A stretch of DNA of 64,000 bases from DATBLE01 sp963837265 (GTDB taxonomy: Bacteria > Actinomycetota > Thermoleophilia > Gaiellales > Gaiellaceae), in NCBI GenBank assembly GCA_963837265.1, contig CAWIMQ010000006.1, positions 620,001 through 684,000 of the forward strand. The letters are read 5' to 3'. Shown here piece after piece: positions 56,637 through 64,000 of this stretch (its first letter is position 1; each line of letters opens with the position of its first letter). The position numbers were made by a program, and so were the translations under genes. The notes beneath the pieces were generated by a model, which had not been told where the DNA came from, did not search any database, and saw nothing but the letters and a program-made list of their open reading frames with translations.

Positions 56637-56660
56637 AAAAGGCCCTGTTTCCAGGGCCTC
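56637..56660 (-). terminator. Rho-independent terminator of tRNA-fMet
   Basis: On the minus strand AGGCCCTG-GAAA-CAGGGCCT is an 8-bp perfect stem with a four-base loop, followed by TTTT. It lies seven bases beyond the tRNA 3' end. Confidence 0.85.
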
Positions 56661-56666
56661 TTTGAG

Positions 56667-56740
56667 TAGCGGGGGCGGGATTTGAACCCGCGACCTCCGG
56701 GTTATGAGCCCGGCGAGCTACCTGACTGCTCCACCCCGCG
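56667..56740 (-). tRNA. Initiator tRNA-Met (CAT)
   Basis: 74 nt cloverleaf on the minus strand starting CGCGGGGTGGAGCAGTC. Anticodon CAT is in the loop of GGGCTCATAACCC, with the three consecutive G:C pairs in the anticodon stem that mark initiators. C1 is unpaired with T72, also initiator-specific. The T arm is GCGGGTTCAAATCCCGC. The 3' CCA is not encoded. The sequence closely follows the actinobacterial fMet tRNA. Confidence 0.95.
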
Positions 56741-56751
56741 TCGCGACCGGC

Positions 56752-56757
56752 AGTATA
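56752..56757 (-). promoter_or_regulatory. -10 box of the tRNA-fMet promoter
   Basis: TATACT on the minus strand, 11 bases before the tRNA 5' end. The same six bases read CAGTAT/TATA on the plus strand, six bases before the GTG of the 56763 gene, so one AT-rich island may serve both directions. Confidence 0.6.
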
Positions 56758-56762
56758 CCACC

Positions 56763-57083
56763 GTGTTCGCGCTGCTCTGGGCCGCGCTGGGCTTTTTCGT
56801 CCTCGCCGCCGCCGGCGGCGGCGCGCTGCTCGGGATCCGCGCCTGGCGGGCCTGGCAGGCGTTCACGTCGCTTGCGGCCGGCGCCGGAGCAGGCGCCGAG
56901 CGGCTGGGCACGCGCGTCGAGGAGGTCTTCGCCCATGCCGCCGGCACGGCCGGCCGGGTGGACGAGCTCGCCGGGGCGCTGGAGCGCCTCCGGGCGTCGA
57001 CCGGGCGGGTGCAGGCCCTCGTCGGCGCGACGGACGAGGTCCGCAGCCTCGTGGGCGCGGTCCGGGCGTTCGTCCCGCGTTGA
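56763..57083 (+). CDS. Small membrane-anchored protein (106 aa)
   Basis: One N-terminal helix (FALLWAALGFFVLAAAGGGA), a short basic linker and a long Ala/Arg/Glu amphipathic region (TRVEEVFAHAAGTAGRVDEL) typical of a coiled coil. No family named. GTG start without ribosome site, right after a CAGTAT -10, so leaderless. It ends in a TGATG overlap with the Ppx/GppA gene, with which it is probably co-expressed. Confidence 0.6.
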   Translation: MFALLWAALGFFVLAAAGGGALLGIRAWRAWQAFTSLAAGAGAGAERLGTRVEEVFAHAAGTAGRVDELAGALERLRASTGRVQALVGATDEVRSLVGAVRAFVPR

Positions 57084-58000
57084 TGCGCGTCGGCGCCGTC
57101 GATCTCGGGACGAACTCCACGCGCCTGCTGGTCGCCGACGTCGACGCCGGGCGGGTCGAGGAGGTGGGGCGCGGCCTGAGGATCACCGGGCTCGGGGAGG
57201 GCGTCGACACCCGCCGCCGCCTCCTGCCGCTGCCGATCGCCCGCGTCCGGAACGTCCTGTCCGAGTACCGCCGCGAGCTCGAGCGCCTCGGCGCCGAGCG
57301 GACGCTCGCGGTCGCGACCAGCGCCGTTCGCGACGCCGAGAACGGCGAGGCGTTCCTGGGCGAGGTCGAGTGGAGCTACGGCTTCTCGACCCGCCTTCTG
57401 ACCGGCGACGACGAAGCGGAGCTCACCTGCCGCGGCGTCGCCGCCGGACGCGACCTCGAGCCGGGGACGCTGATCGTCGACATCGGCGGCGGCTCGACCG
57501 AGCTGATCACGGTGCCGGGCACTGTGAAGACGCACGTGAGCCTCGACGTCGGATGCGTGCGGATGACCGAACGTTTCGGGGAGGACGTGAGGGCGATCGA
57601 GTCGTTCGTCGCCGGGCTCGTGCCGGCGGTCGAGGCCCGGGCGGCGATCGGCGTCGCGGGGACGGTCACGGCGCTCGCCGCGCTCGACCTCGAGCTCTCC
57701 GACTACGACCCCGAACGGATCCACGGGCACGTGATGACGGCCGCCGCGGTGGGCCGGCAGCTCGACCGTCTGGCGGCGCTCCCCCTCGCGGAACGCCGCC
57801 TCCTCCCCGGCCTCGAGCCCGGGCGCGCACCGGTGATCGTCGCCGGAGCGGCGATCCTGCACGCGATCATGCGCTGCTGCAGGCTGGACCGGATCGAGGC
57901 GAGCGAGCACGACCTGCTCCACGGCGCGGCACTCGCCGCCGTGGAGCTCCCCGAGCCGGCCGAGGGTGACGCTCCCCCCGGGGCCTTCACCTGCTGCTGA
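57083..58000 (+). CDS. Ppx/GppA-family exopolyphosphatase
   Basis: 305 residues of the ASKHA fold. First phosphate loop VGAVDLGTNSTRLLVADV, catalytic-Glu region AVATSAVRDAENG, second loop IVDIGGGSTELITV and LDVGCVRMTERF. It is the short (actinobacterial Ppx1-like) form without a C-terminal HD domain. Members hydrolyse polyphosphate or pppGpp. Start ATG overlaps the previous stop; a TTG one codon upstream is possible. Confidence 0.92.
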   Translation: MRVGAVDLGTNSTRLLVADVDAGRVEEVGRGLRITGLGEGVDTRRRLLPLPIARVRNVLSEYRRELERLGAERTLAVATSAVRDAENGEAFLGEVEWSYGFSTRLLTGDDEAELTCRGVAAGRDLEPGTLIVDIGGGSTELITVPGTVKTHVSLDVGCVRMTERFGEDVRAIESFVAGLVPAVEARAAIGVAGTVTALAALDLELSDYDPERIHGHVMTAAAVGRQLDRLAALPLAERRLLPGLEPGRAPVIVAGAAILHAIMRCCRLDRIEASEHDLLHGAALAAVELPEPAEGDAPPGAFTCC

Positions 58001-58020
58001 GCACGAAGTAGAGTCGGCCG

Positions 58021-59160
58021 GTGCTCCGCCCGGCCCTCGCAGCCTTCCTCGTCGCCCCCACCCTCTCCCTCGGTCTACCGGCTCACGGCGCCGCCAAGGC
58101 CTCGTCGATCACGCTCGCCGTGACGAGGCCGGCCGCCGTCGCCGGAGACCGCGTGACCCTGCACGGTCGCGTGACGCCGGCGCAGGCCGGCGTCCGGGTC
58201 CTGATCGAGCGCCGCGGCGTCGTCGTGCTGCGCGCCCGTACCGGCGTCAGGGGCCGGTACACGGCGCGGATGCGGGTCGGCCGCAGCGGCGTCTGGAGCG
58301 CGCGGATCGCCGGGACGAGCGTGCGCTCTGCGGCCGTTCGGATCACCGCCTCCCCGCAGCTTCGGATCGAGGTGTGGTCGGCGTCCGCGTTCGTCGGCGC
58401 CCAGGTCGTCGTGCATGCCAGGCCGCGGACGACGGGCCGCGTCGAGCTCACGATCCTCCGCCTCGGAGAGCCGGTCGCCGAGGTGCGGGTGCCGATCGGT
58501 CGCAGGGTCGTCGTCCCGACGGACGCGCTCGGCCGCTTCGCGCTCCGCGCGGAGCTCGGCGCCTCGGTCGCCCGCGCGCGCGTCACCGCCGTTGCCCGCA
58601 CGCTCTCGTACGGGTCGACGGGCCGCGACGTCCTCGCACTCCGCGCGCGGCTCGCCCGGCTGCGCGTCCACGTCCCCGGCCCTTCGACGACCTTCGGCTC
58701 CGAGCTCTTCGACAGCGTGGTCGCCTTCCAGAAGGCACGCGGGCTCTCTCGCACCGGCGTCGCCGACGAGGCGACGTGGCGGGCGCTCTCCCGGGAGCTC
58801 GTCCCGGCGCCGCGGCGCCGGGGCACGGGCACGCACATCGAGGTCTCGAAGAGCCGCCAGATCCTCCTGATCGTCGAGAACGGACGGACGGCGTCGTATC
58901 TGCCGGTCTCGTCGGGTGCGGGCGGGATCACGCCGGTCGGCAACTTCAGCGTGCTCTGGAAGGCGCCGTCCACGTCCACGTGGCTCGGCTCGGCGATCCT
59001 CTACCGGACGATGACCATCCACGGGAACGTCGCGATCCACGGCTACCCGTCGGTGCCGACCTACCCTGCCAGTCACGGCTGCATCCGGGTGCCGATCTGG
59101 ATCGCCGACTGGCTCTACGGACAGACACCGGTCGGGGAGCCCGTCTACGTCTACGAGTGA
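58021..59160 (+). CDS. Secreted L,D-transpeptidase with peptidoglycan-binding domain
   Basis: 379 residues: signal peptide (RPALAAFLVAPTLSLGLPAHG), two Ig/bacterial-surface-like beta domains (about 30-195), a PG_binding_1 domain (SYGSTGRDVLALRARLARLR and VAFQKARGLSRTGVADEATW, about 200-260), and a YkuD domain (about 275-379). The latter has IHGYPSVP and the catalytic SHGCIRVP with Cys354. It forms 3-3 cross-links or anchors proteins to the wall. A -35/-10 pair, TTCACC (57986-57991) and TAGAGT (58009-58014), places the transcript start at the GTG, so leaderless. Its end overlaps the CBS gene tail by 10 bp. Confidence 0.92.
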   Translation: MLRPALAAFLVAPTLSLGLPAHGAAKASSITLAVTRPAAVAGDRVTLHGRVTPAQAGVRVLIERRGVVVLRARTGVRGRYTARMRVGRSGVWSARIAGTSVRSAAVRITASPQLRIEVWSASAFVGAQVVVHARPRTTGRVELTILRLGEPVAEVRVPIGRRVVVPTDALGRFALRAELGASVARARVTAVARTLSYGSTGRDVLALRARLARLRVHVPGPSTTFGSELFDSVVAFQKARGLSRTGVADEATWRALSRELVPAPRRRGTGTHIEVSKSRQILLIVENGRTASYLPVSSGAGGITPVGNFSVLWKAPSTSTWLGSAILYRTMTIHGNVAIHGYPSVPTYPASHGCIRVPIWIADWLYGQTPVGEPVYVYE

Positions 59161-59585
59161 GGCTCTGCCTCCCTCTCGGCCGAAGGCTCGTCCTCGGCCG
59201 GGGGCTCGTCCTCGGCCAGCCGGCGCTGGACGACCGAGCGGGAGAGGACGCCGACCAGGCGCCCGTCCTCGACGACCGGGGCGCGCTCCGCCTCGGCCTC
59301 CTCGAGCAACCGGTACCCCTCGTCGAGCGTCTGGTCGGCGTCGACCACGACGGCGGGCGGCACGACGGCGGTCGAGACGGGGGTCGACCGCGGGTCGAGG
59401 CCCGCGGCGACGACGAACTCGACCAGCGCCGCCGGAGTCACGACCCCGAGCAGGATGCCGGCATCGTCCACCACGAGGACCGCTCGCACGTCCGGGCGGA
59501 GGAGGTGCTCGGCGGCCTCCTGCGCCGTCGCCCCCGCGGGGAGCGCGGTCGGGTCGGAGAGCATCCCGTCGCGGACGAGGCTCAT
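59151..59585 (-). CDS. CBS-domain pair protein
   Basis: 144 residues with two CBS repeats: LPAGATAQEAAEHLLRPDVR to VVDDAGILLGVVTPAALVEF and DADQTLDEGYRLLEEAEAER to VEDGRLVGVLSRSVVQRRL. The pair forms one adenine-nucleotide-binding module. The Glu/Ala-rich tail is disordered. Translation is coupled to the glutamate dehydrogenase by a TGATG overlap, suggesting the module senses energy charge for that enzyme; this is inference. Confidence 0.88.
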   Translation of the reverse strand: MSLVRDGMLSDPTALPAGATAQEAAEHLLRPDVRAVLVVDDAGILLGVVTPAALVEFVVAAGLDPRSTPVSTAVVPPAVVVDADQTLDEGYRLLEEAEAERAPVVEDGRLVGVLSRSVVQRRLAEDEPPAEDEPSAEREAEPHS

Positions 59586-60877
59586 CAGGGGTACAGGCCG
59601 CGCGCGTTCATGGCGGCCGCCGCTTCACGGATGCCGGTGACGAGCGCGGCCTGCCGGAGGGTCAGGCCGCGCGCCTGGGCGAGATCCCAGACGCGGTCGA
59701 AGGCGTCGCTCATCTTGTCGGCGAGGCGGGCACGGATCTCGTCCCGGTCCCAGAACAGCCGCCCGAGGTCCTGCACCCACTCGAAGTACGAGACCGTCAC
59801 GCCGCCCGCGTTGGCGAGGATGTCGGGGAGCACCGGGATCCCCCGGTCGGCGAAGATCTCGTCCGCCTCGAGCGAGGTCGGACCGTTCGCCCCCTCGGCG
59901 ACCATTCGTGTCTTCACCCGCGGGGCGTTGTCGGCCCTGACCTGATCCTCGAGCGCGGCCAGGACGAGGATGTCGCAGGGCAGCTCGAGCAGCTCCTCGT
60001 TCGTGACGTGCTCCCCGGTCGCCTCGGCGAGCGAGGCGTGCCCGTGCTCGAGCGCGTGTGCGTGCAGGGCGGGGACGTCGAGGCCGTTCTCGTCGTGGAG
60101 GCCGCCGGAGACGTCCGAGACGCCGGTGACGACCGCTCCGCGCTCGTGCAGCTCGAGCGCCGCGATCGCGCCGACCTTCCCGAAGCCCTGGACGACACAG
60201 CGCTGGCCGGCGAGGACGCGGTCGAGCCGGCGGCACGCGCGCTCGATCACCATCACCACGCCTGCTCCGGTCGCCTCGGCCCGGAAGACCGACCCGCCGA
60301 TCGAGATCGGCTTTCCGGTGACGATCTCCGGAACCGCGTACCCGACCTGCATCGAGTACGTGTCCATCATCCACGCCATCGTCTGCTCGTCGGTCGCCAT
60401 GTCGGGCGCGGGAATGTCCTGCTGGGGCCCGATCACCGGCAGGAGCTCGGCGGTGAAACGGCGCGTCACCGCCTGGAGCTCCCGGGCCGAGAGCGCCCGC
60501 GGATCGCAGCGGATCCCGCCCTTCGCGCCTCCGTAGGGGAGGCGGAGGAGCGCGCACTTCCAGGTCATCCACATCGCGAGCGCCGCGCACTCGCCGAGCG
60601 AGACGTGGGGGTCGTACCGGACGCCGCCCTTCGTCGGGCCGAGCACGGTCGAGTGCTGGACCCGGTAGCCCGGGAAGACCGTCCGGCGCCCGTCGTCGAG
60701 CCTGACCGGCACCGAGACGATCGTCGCGCGCTCCGGCTGGCTCAGCCGCTCGACGACAGCGTCGGAGACGTCCGCGTGCGGGACCGCCTGCTCGAACTGG
60801 GCGAGGGCGGTGTGGAAGAGCGGCGTCTCCCATTCAAGGGGAGGCCGGCCCGCGGTCACCTGGCGAACGCCCGACAC
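59585..60877 (-). CDS. Glutamate dehydrogenase
   Basis: 430 residues. Substrate Lys motifs appear in GGVRYDPHVSLGE, GGAKGGIRCDPRALS and PAPDMATDEQTMAWMMDTY; the dinucleotide-binding motif is VVQGFGKVGAIAALEL. ELV family of hexameric Glu/Leu/Phe/Val dehydrogenases. It interconverts glutamate and 2-oxoglutarate. The upstream TTG at 60913 would overlap the -35; a leaderless GTG six bases after the TACACT -10 is favoured. Confidence 0.92.
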   Translation of the reverse strand: MSGVRQVTAGRPPLEWETPLFHTALAQFEQAVPHADVSDAVVERLSQPERATIVSVPVRLDDGRRTVFPGYRVQHSTVLGPTKGGVRYDPHVSLGECAALAMWMTWKCALLRLPYGGAKGGIRCDPRALSARELQAVTRRFTAELLPVIGPQQDIPAPDMATDEQTMAWMMDTYSMQVGYAVPEIVTGKPISIGGSVFRAEATGAGVVMVIERACRRLDRVLAGQRCVVQGFGKVGAIAALELHERGAVVTGVSDVSGGLHDENGLDVPALHAHALEHGHASLAEATGEHVTNEELLELPCDILVLAALEDQVRADNAPRVKTRMVAEGANGPTSLEADEIFADRGIPVLPDILANAGGVTVSYFEWVQDLGRLFWDRDEIRARLADKMSDAFDRVWDLAQARGLTLRQAALVTGIREAAAAMNARGLYP

Positions 60878-60883
60878 GCGGGC

Positions 60884-60913
60884 AGTGTACGGAGCGGCGC
60901 CGGAAGCGCTCAA
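60884..60913 (-). promoter_or_regulatory. Leaderless promoter of the glutamate dehydrogenase-CBS operon
   Basis: Minus strand: -35 TTGAGC (60908-60913), 18-base spacer, -10 TACACT (60884-60889), then six bases to GTG at 60875-60877. Confidence 0.65.
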
Positions 60914-60963
60914 GGAACGGCGCCGGCGAGCCGATGTTCAGGTGCCGAAGCGAGGTGTTCCGA

Positions 60964-61047
60964 ATGACACGATCTCTGAAGCTGAGCGCCTTCGTCTCCC
61001 TCGTCGCCTACATGGGAGGCGCGCTCGCCGTTCTCTGGCGACGGTAG
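60964..61047 (+). CDS. Very small membrane peptide (27 aa)
   Basis: MTRSLKLSAFVSLVAYMGGA then LAVLWRR: a basic end, one hydrophobic helix with Gly, and a basic end. GAGGTG lies about eight bases before the ATG. Size and layout fit small membrane proteins that modulate larger partners. Purely sequence-based. Confidence 0.45.
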   Translation: MTRSLKLSAFVSLVAYMGGALAVLWRR

Positions 61048-61201
61048 CCGGGAGGAAGCGTCGCACCGCTCGCGCGCTGCGCCTGTCGCAGGGCGCGGGC
61101 GACGGCTGATCTCCGCCCCGGCCGGCTGTTCCGCAGCTCTCGGGGCGCTCCGTCCGGACCGGGCCTGGCCTTTCGGCGCGGCACGCGTCAGACTGGAGGG
61201 C

Positions 61202-62080
61202 GTGATCGCCGTCGTCGTCGTGATCGCGGTCGTCGCCGGGCTCCTCGTCCTCCTTGCCGCGACCGCGATCAAGATCGTCCGCGAGTACCAGCGGATCGTC
61301 GTCTTCCGCGTCGGGCGCTGCATCGGCACGAAGGGGCCGGGGATCATCGTCCTGATCCCGATCGTCGACCGCCCCGTCCTGGTCGACCTCCGCGAGCAGT
61401 TCCTCGAGATCCCGCAGCAGACGGGGATCACGAAGGACAACGCGCCGATCTCGATCGACTTCATCGTCTTCCACCGCGTCGTCGACGCGGTCGACTCCGT
61501 GGTCAAGGTGCAGAACTTCGCCGGCGCGGCGGAGAACATCGCCGCGACCACGCTCCGCAGCGTCGTCGGCGACATGTCGCTCGACGACGTGCTGTCGAAG
61601 CGGGAGGAGATGAACGCGGTCCTGCGGACGAAGCTCGACGAGGTGACCGAGCGCTGGGGCGTGAAGGTGACGAACGTCGAGGTCCGCGAGATCACCCCGC
61701 CGCCGGCGGTGCAGGAGGCGATGACCCGCCAGATGTCGGCAGAGCGGACGCGCCGCGCGGTCGTGACGGAGGCGGAAGGGTCGAAGCAGGCGGCGATCAC
61801 GGTCGCCGAGGGCGAGAAGCAGGCCGCGATCCTCACCGCCGAGGGCGATCGCCAGGCCGCGATCCTGCGGGCCGAGGGCTTCTCGATGGCGTTGGCGAAG
61901 ATCTTCGAGGTCGCGCAGACGATCGACGCGAACACGATGAGCCTCCAGTACCTGGAGGCGCTGAAGGCGATCGGCAGCTCGCCGGCGACGAAGCTGGTCG
62001 TGCCGGTGGAGCTGACCGGCCTGCTCTCGAAGGTCACCGGCCTCGCCGAGGACTCCTTCGGCGACGGCGGCAGGCGCTGA
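61202..62080 (+). CDS. SPFH/stomatin-like (slipin) membrane protein
   Basis: 292 residues: N-terminal helix (AVVVVIAVVAGLLVLLAATA), then the SPFH domain with IVVFRVGRCIGTKGPGIIVL, DNAPISIDFIVFHRVVDAVD and TTLRSVVGDMSLDDVLSKRE. The C-terminal helical region has a regular AEGxxQAAIL repeat (EGSKQAAI, EGEKQAAIL, EGDRQAAIL) for oligomerisation. Such scaffolds gather in membrane microdomains; no NfeD partner is adjacent. The GTG is preceded by GGAGG too close to act normally, and CAGACT may be a -10. Confidence 0.9.
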   Translation: MIAVVVVIAVVAGLLVLLAATAIKIVREYQRIVVFRVGRCIGTKGPGIIVLIPIVDRPVLVDLREQFLEIPQQTGITKDNAPISIDFIVFHRVVDAVDSVVKVQNFAGAAENIAATTLRSVVGDMSLDDVLSKREEMNAVLRTKLDEVTERWGVKVTNVEVREITPPPAVQEAMTRQMSAERTRRAVVTEAEGSKQAAITVAEGEKQAAILTAEGDRQAAILRAEGFSMALAKIFEVAQTIDANTMSLQYLEALKAIGSSPATKLVVPVELTGLLSKVTGLAEDSFGDGGRR

Positions 62081-62107
62081 GCGTCCTCGCGCCCGCCGTG
62101 GCCGTCG

Positions 62108-62875
62108 TCAGCGCCGCCGCAGCCGACTGAGCAGCCGGCGGGCTCCCAGGACCGGCCGGAGGACCCGCCGGGCCTCCGCGAGCTGCGCCTCCGACTGCTC
62201 GTACAGCTCGCGCCACCGCCGCGCCTCGGCCTTCGCCTTCCGCGCTTTCTTCTGCGCCTTGCGCGCCTTCCGGGCCGCCTCGTCGGCCCGGAACGCGGAG
62301 TCCTTCCACGCATTCGCGTCGTGGTGGACCGCGTACGCGCGCTCGTCCACCGCCGTCGCCTTCGCGTAGAAGAGCTCCTGCTCGAAGACCCTTGCCTCCG
62401 GATGGCGCTTGACGATCCCGTCGAAGAAGATCGGGCCGGTCCTCCGCTTGTCGTAGCCGCGGAACTCGCCCGGGCGGATCTCCTCGAGCGCCCGATCCAG
62501 GATCGGATGCTCCGGGACAGCCCCGATGATCGCGTGGTTGACCCGGCCCTTGCCGACCGCGGCGGTGAAGAAGTCGAGGTCCTCGATCAGCGGCTCGATC
62601 GAGCGCAGGCACTCGAAGTCGGTATCGAGGTAGACGCCGCCGAACCGCCAGACCAGCTCCAGGCGGAGGATGTCGCAGCGCTCGACCGGCGAGCGCAGCC
62701 GCTCGTACGCCTCGGGCCGGCGGAGCCCCTGGGGCAGGTTCTCCTCCGTCCAGAGGCGAAGCTCCCACCCAGGGTGGTGATCGGGCCACGTCCGCCCGTA
62801 GCGCGCGAACTCCTGCGGGAGAGGGTCGGGCCCGACCCAGACCTGGTGGAAGACGCGCGGAATCAGCACCGGCAA
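62108..62875 (-). CDS. GT32-like glycosyltransferase (Gly_transf_sug)
   Basis: 255 residues. IPRVFHQVWVGPDPLPQEFA, then RCDILRLELVWRFGGVYLDT with the DXD metal motif (YLDTDF) match the OCH1/GT32 type sugar transferases, using a nucleotide sugar and Mn2+. The last 60 residues are a Lys/Ala/Arg coiled coil (ARKARKAQKKARKAKAEARR), probably for membrane or partner contact. No other glycan genes are close by. Confidence 0.85.
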   Translation of the reverse strand: MPVLIPRVFHQVWVGPDPLPQEFARYGRTWPDHHPGWELRLWTEENLPQGLRRPEAYERLRSPVERCDILRLELVWRFGGVYLDTDFECLRSIEPLIEDLDFFTAAVGKGRVNHAIIGAVPEHPILDRALEEIRPGEFRGYDKRRTGPIFFDGIVKRHPEARVFEQELFYAKATAVDERAYAVHHDANAWKDSAFRADEAARKARKAQKKARKAKAEARRWRELYEQSEAQLAEARRVLRPVLGARRLLSRLRRR

Positions 62876-62930
62876 GAGCTATAGCAGGGCCGGTCCGCCG
62901 AGGAGGGCACGCCTTCTCGCAGGCCGTCTC

Positions 62931-63021
62931 TGGTGCCGGGGACGGGACTCGAACCCGTACGCCCCCGATGGGGACACCTGGTTTTAAGCCAGGCGCGTCT
63001 CGCCAGTTCCGCCACCCCGGC
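62931..63021 (-). tRNA. tRNA-Leu (TAA)
   Basis: 91 nt class II tRNA on the minus strand beginning GCCGGGGTGGCGGAACTGG. Anticodon TAA lies in GGCTTAAAACC; the long variable arm contains GTCCCCATCGGGGGC; the T arm is ACGGGTTCGAGTCCCGT. CCA is encoded at the 3' end (62931-62933), unlike the fMet tRNA. A TATCCT -10 lies seven bases upstream (63029-63034). Confidence 0.95.
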
Positions 63022-63078
63022 GCGAGCCAGGATAGCCCGCCCCGGGCGCGGCAGGACCGGCGCGGCGCGGCGGGTGCG

Positions 63079-63826
63079 TCAGGTCCCGGGCGTGAGGCTG
63101 GAGACCGAGTAGCGCTCGGGGCCTTTGCCGCGGAACTCGTCGCGGAACGCGGCGAACGCCCGCCGGTCGAAGCGCGGGCAGCTCGCGACCACGTTCTTCC
63201 CGTTCGTGATGTTCCCGTTCTTGATCTGAACCGTCCACGCGGTCAGGTAGATGCTCGCGCCCGGTGCCTTGTGGGCGGGGTACGTGATGCCGGAGGTCCG
63301 CTCGTCGATCGGGGTGACGAGCATCGCGTTCGGGCTCGAGTCGTAGAACTCGGAGACCGCCTGGCGCTCCGCGTCGGAGACGTTCGGCCCCTCCCAGATC
63401 ACGATCCCGCCGTGCTCCTCGTTGTGCACGGCCTGCCGCGGGTCAACCGTCTGCGTGTAGTTGCCCCAGAGGCCCGGGGCGGCGTAGTGCTTGCCACTCG
63501 TCGGTGGGTAGGTCGAGTACGTGACCGCGTCGGTCAGGTTCTGGATGTGTTGCGCCGACGGCGAGGCCTTCGACGTGGACAGGGTGCAGCCCGCGGCGCG
63601 CATGGTCGCGGCGATCGCCTGCGGGTTGCCGGCGCTGCTGCTCCCGCCGCCCTTGACGAGGACGAAGATCACGACGACCGCCAGCACGACGATCCCGGCA
63701 CCCGAGACGCCGAACAGGAGCGACCGCCTCTGCCGGTCGTTCAGCCCCGAATGGGGCTCGTGCCGCCGCTTCGGCGCCTGGACCCTGCGCGGAGGTTGGG
63801 GCGGTGCGGGGCTTCCTCTTCGCCAC
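63079..63826 (-). pseudogene. DUF3105 membrane-anchored protein, frameshifted near the N-terminus
   Basis: The main frame gives SLLFGVSGAGIVVLAVVVIF (membrane helix) followed by the DUF3105 domain with YPPTSGKHYAAPGLWGNYTQ, HNEEHGGIVIWEGPNV and ASCPRFDRRAFAAF, ending at 63079. Upstream no start exists in that frame; the expected N-terminus, MAKRKPRTA, is in another frame (GTG 63824-63826), so a shift lies about 63795-63805 in a C-rich run. If read from GTG 63687 the helix would be truncated. Function of DUF3105 is not known. A sequence error is possible. Confidence 0.65.
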
Positions 63827-63841
63827 GGGCTGGCCAGGGTA

Positions 63842-64000
63842 TCAGGCGCTGAGCAGCGCTTCCTGGGCGAAGAACTCCGCGACCGCAGCTCTTTCGGAGG
63901 CGATCGGGCACCGCGGCAGCGAGTCGAGAAAGGCGCGCCCGTACGGCTGCGTCCGGAGGCGCGGGTCGAGGATCGCGATCACGCCACGGTCGGCGTGAGA
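63842..64000 (-). CDS. C-terminus of a DinG-like ATP-dependent helicase, partial
   Basis: Open from the window edge to TGA at 63842-63844. Reads HADRGVIAILDPRLRTQPYG then RAFLDSLPRCPI, the conserved last motif (SxDRGVxAxLDxR) and end of DinG/Rad3 superfamily-2 helicases. Only 52 residues are inside the window. The DUF3105 gene begins 15 bases after it. Confidence 0.8.
   Translation of the reverse strand, partial: SHADRGVIAILDPRLRTQPYGRAFLDSLPRCPIASERAAVAEFFAQEALLSA

Overview
This is 64 kb of chromosome from a very GC-rich bacterium. The gene content points to the phylum Actinomycetota. The initiator tRNA matches the actinobacterial type, GTG starts and leaderless genes are common, and the families present are typical: SARP/BTAD and ANTAR regulators, HelD, DUF3105, ECF sigma factors with zinc anti-sigma partners, and a glutamate dehydrogenase-CBS pair. 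A deep-branching class such as Thermoleophilia (Gaiellales/Solirubrobacterales) is my inference. No phage, CRISPR array, rRNA operon or intact transposon is visible.

Layout. 1-4.4 kb: tail of a PIN-domain toxin, a small conserved protein, a minus-strand run of secreted proteins (one a frameshifted beta-helix protein), and two collagen-like secreted proteins. 4.5-12 kb: a 1081-aa STAND/SARP regulator, a MOSC protein, a HelD-like helicase and a DEAD-box RNA helicase. 12-16.2 kb: a folded-looking intergenic RNA candidate, an MMPL transporter, an ECF sigma/anti-sigma pair and thymidine kinase. 16.2-20 kb: two DHA2-type drug exporters around a TetR repressor. 20-25.4 kb: a STAS/BNR-repeat/MoaD-like operon, a SnoaL-fused ECF sigma factor, a MocR regulator and an orphan DppB permease. 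25.4-30.5 kb: a ribosome-protection GTPase, a flavin monooxygenase and a LuxR-TPR regulator.

30.9-45.5 kb is the clearest functional unit, a combined L-arabinose/D-galactose locus. One arm (minus) has a sugar ABC transporter (binding protein, single-domain ATPase, permease) and an aldo-keto reductase. The other (plus) has a DeoR repressor, galT, araA, araD, a sugar dehydrogenase, araB and galM, tightly coupled by overlapping start/stop codons. Two GHMP kinases lie beside it: a true galactokinase and a protein with the signature of plant-type L-arabinokinase (ARA1). Arabinose could thus be burned through AraABD, galactose through GalM/GalK/GalT, and free arabinose might also be phosphorylated at C1. 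No galE is in the window.

45.5-56.7 kb is accessory in character: a GbsR/MarR-DrrAB exporter operon, a lone sufB, then small, often frameshifted genes. Three of these belong to one unrecognised small-protein family (50.4, 51.9 and 54.6 kb). Two copies share a near-identical 22-bp upstream element, and a membrane gene next to one copy has a decayed C-terminal relic next to the other. The region stops at tRNA-fMet (56.7 kb), but no integrase is seen. 56.7-64 kb returns to housekeeping: Ppx/GppA phosphatase, L,D-transpeptidase, CBS protein, glutamate dehydrogenase, SPFH protein, GT32-like glycosyltransferase, tRNA-Leu(TAA), a DUF3105 protein and the end of a DinG-like helicase.

Five or six reading frames are broken by single-base shifts, so some may be sequence errors; each is marked.
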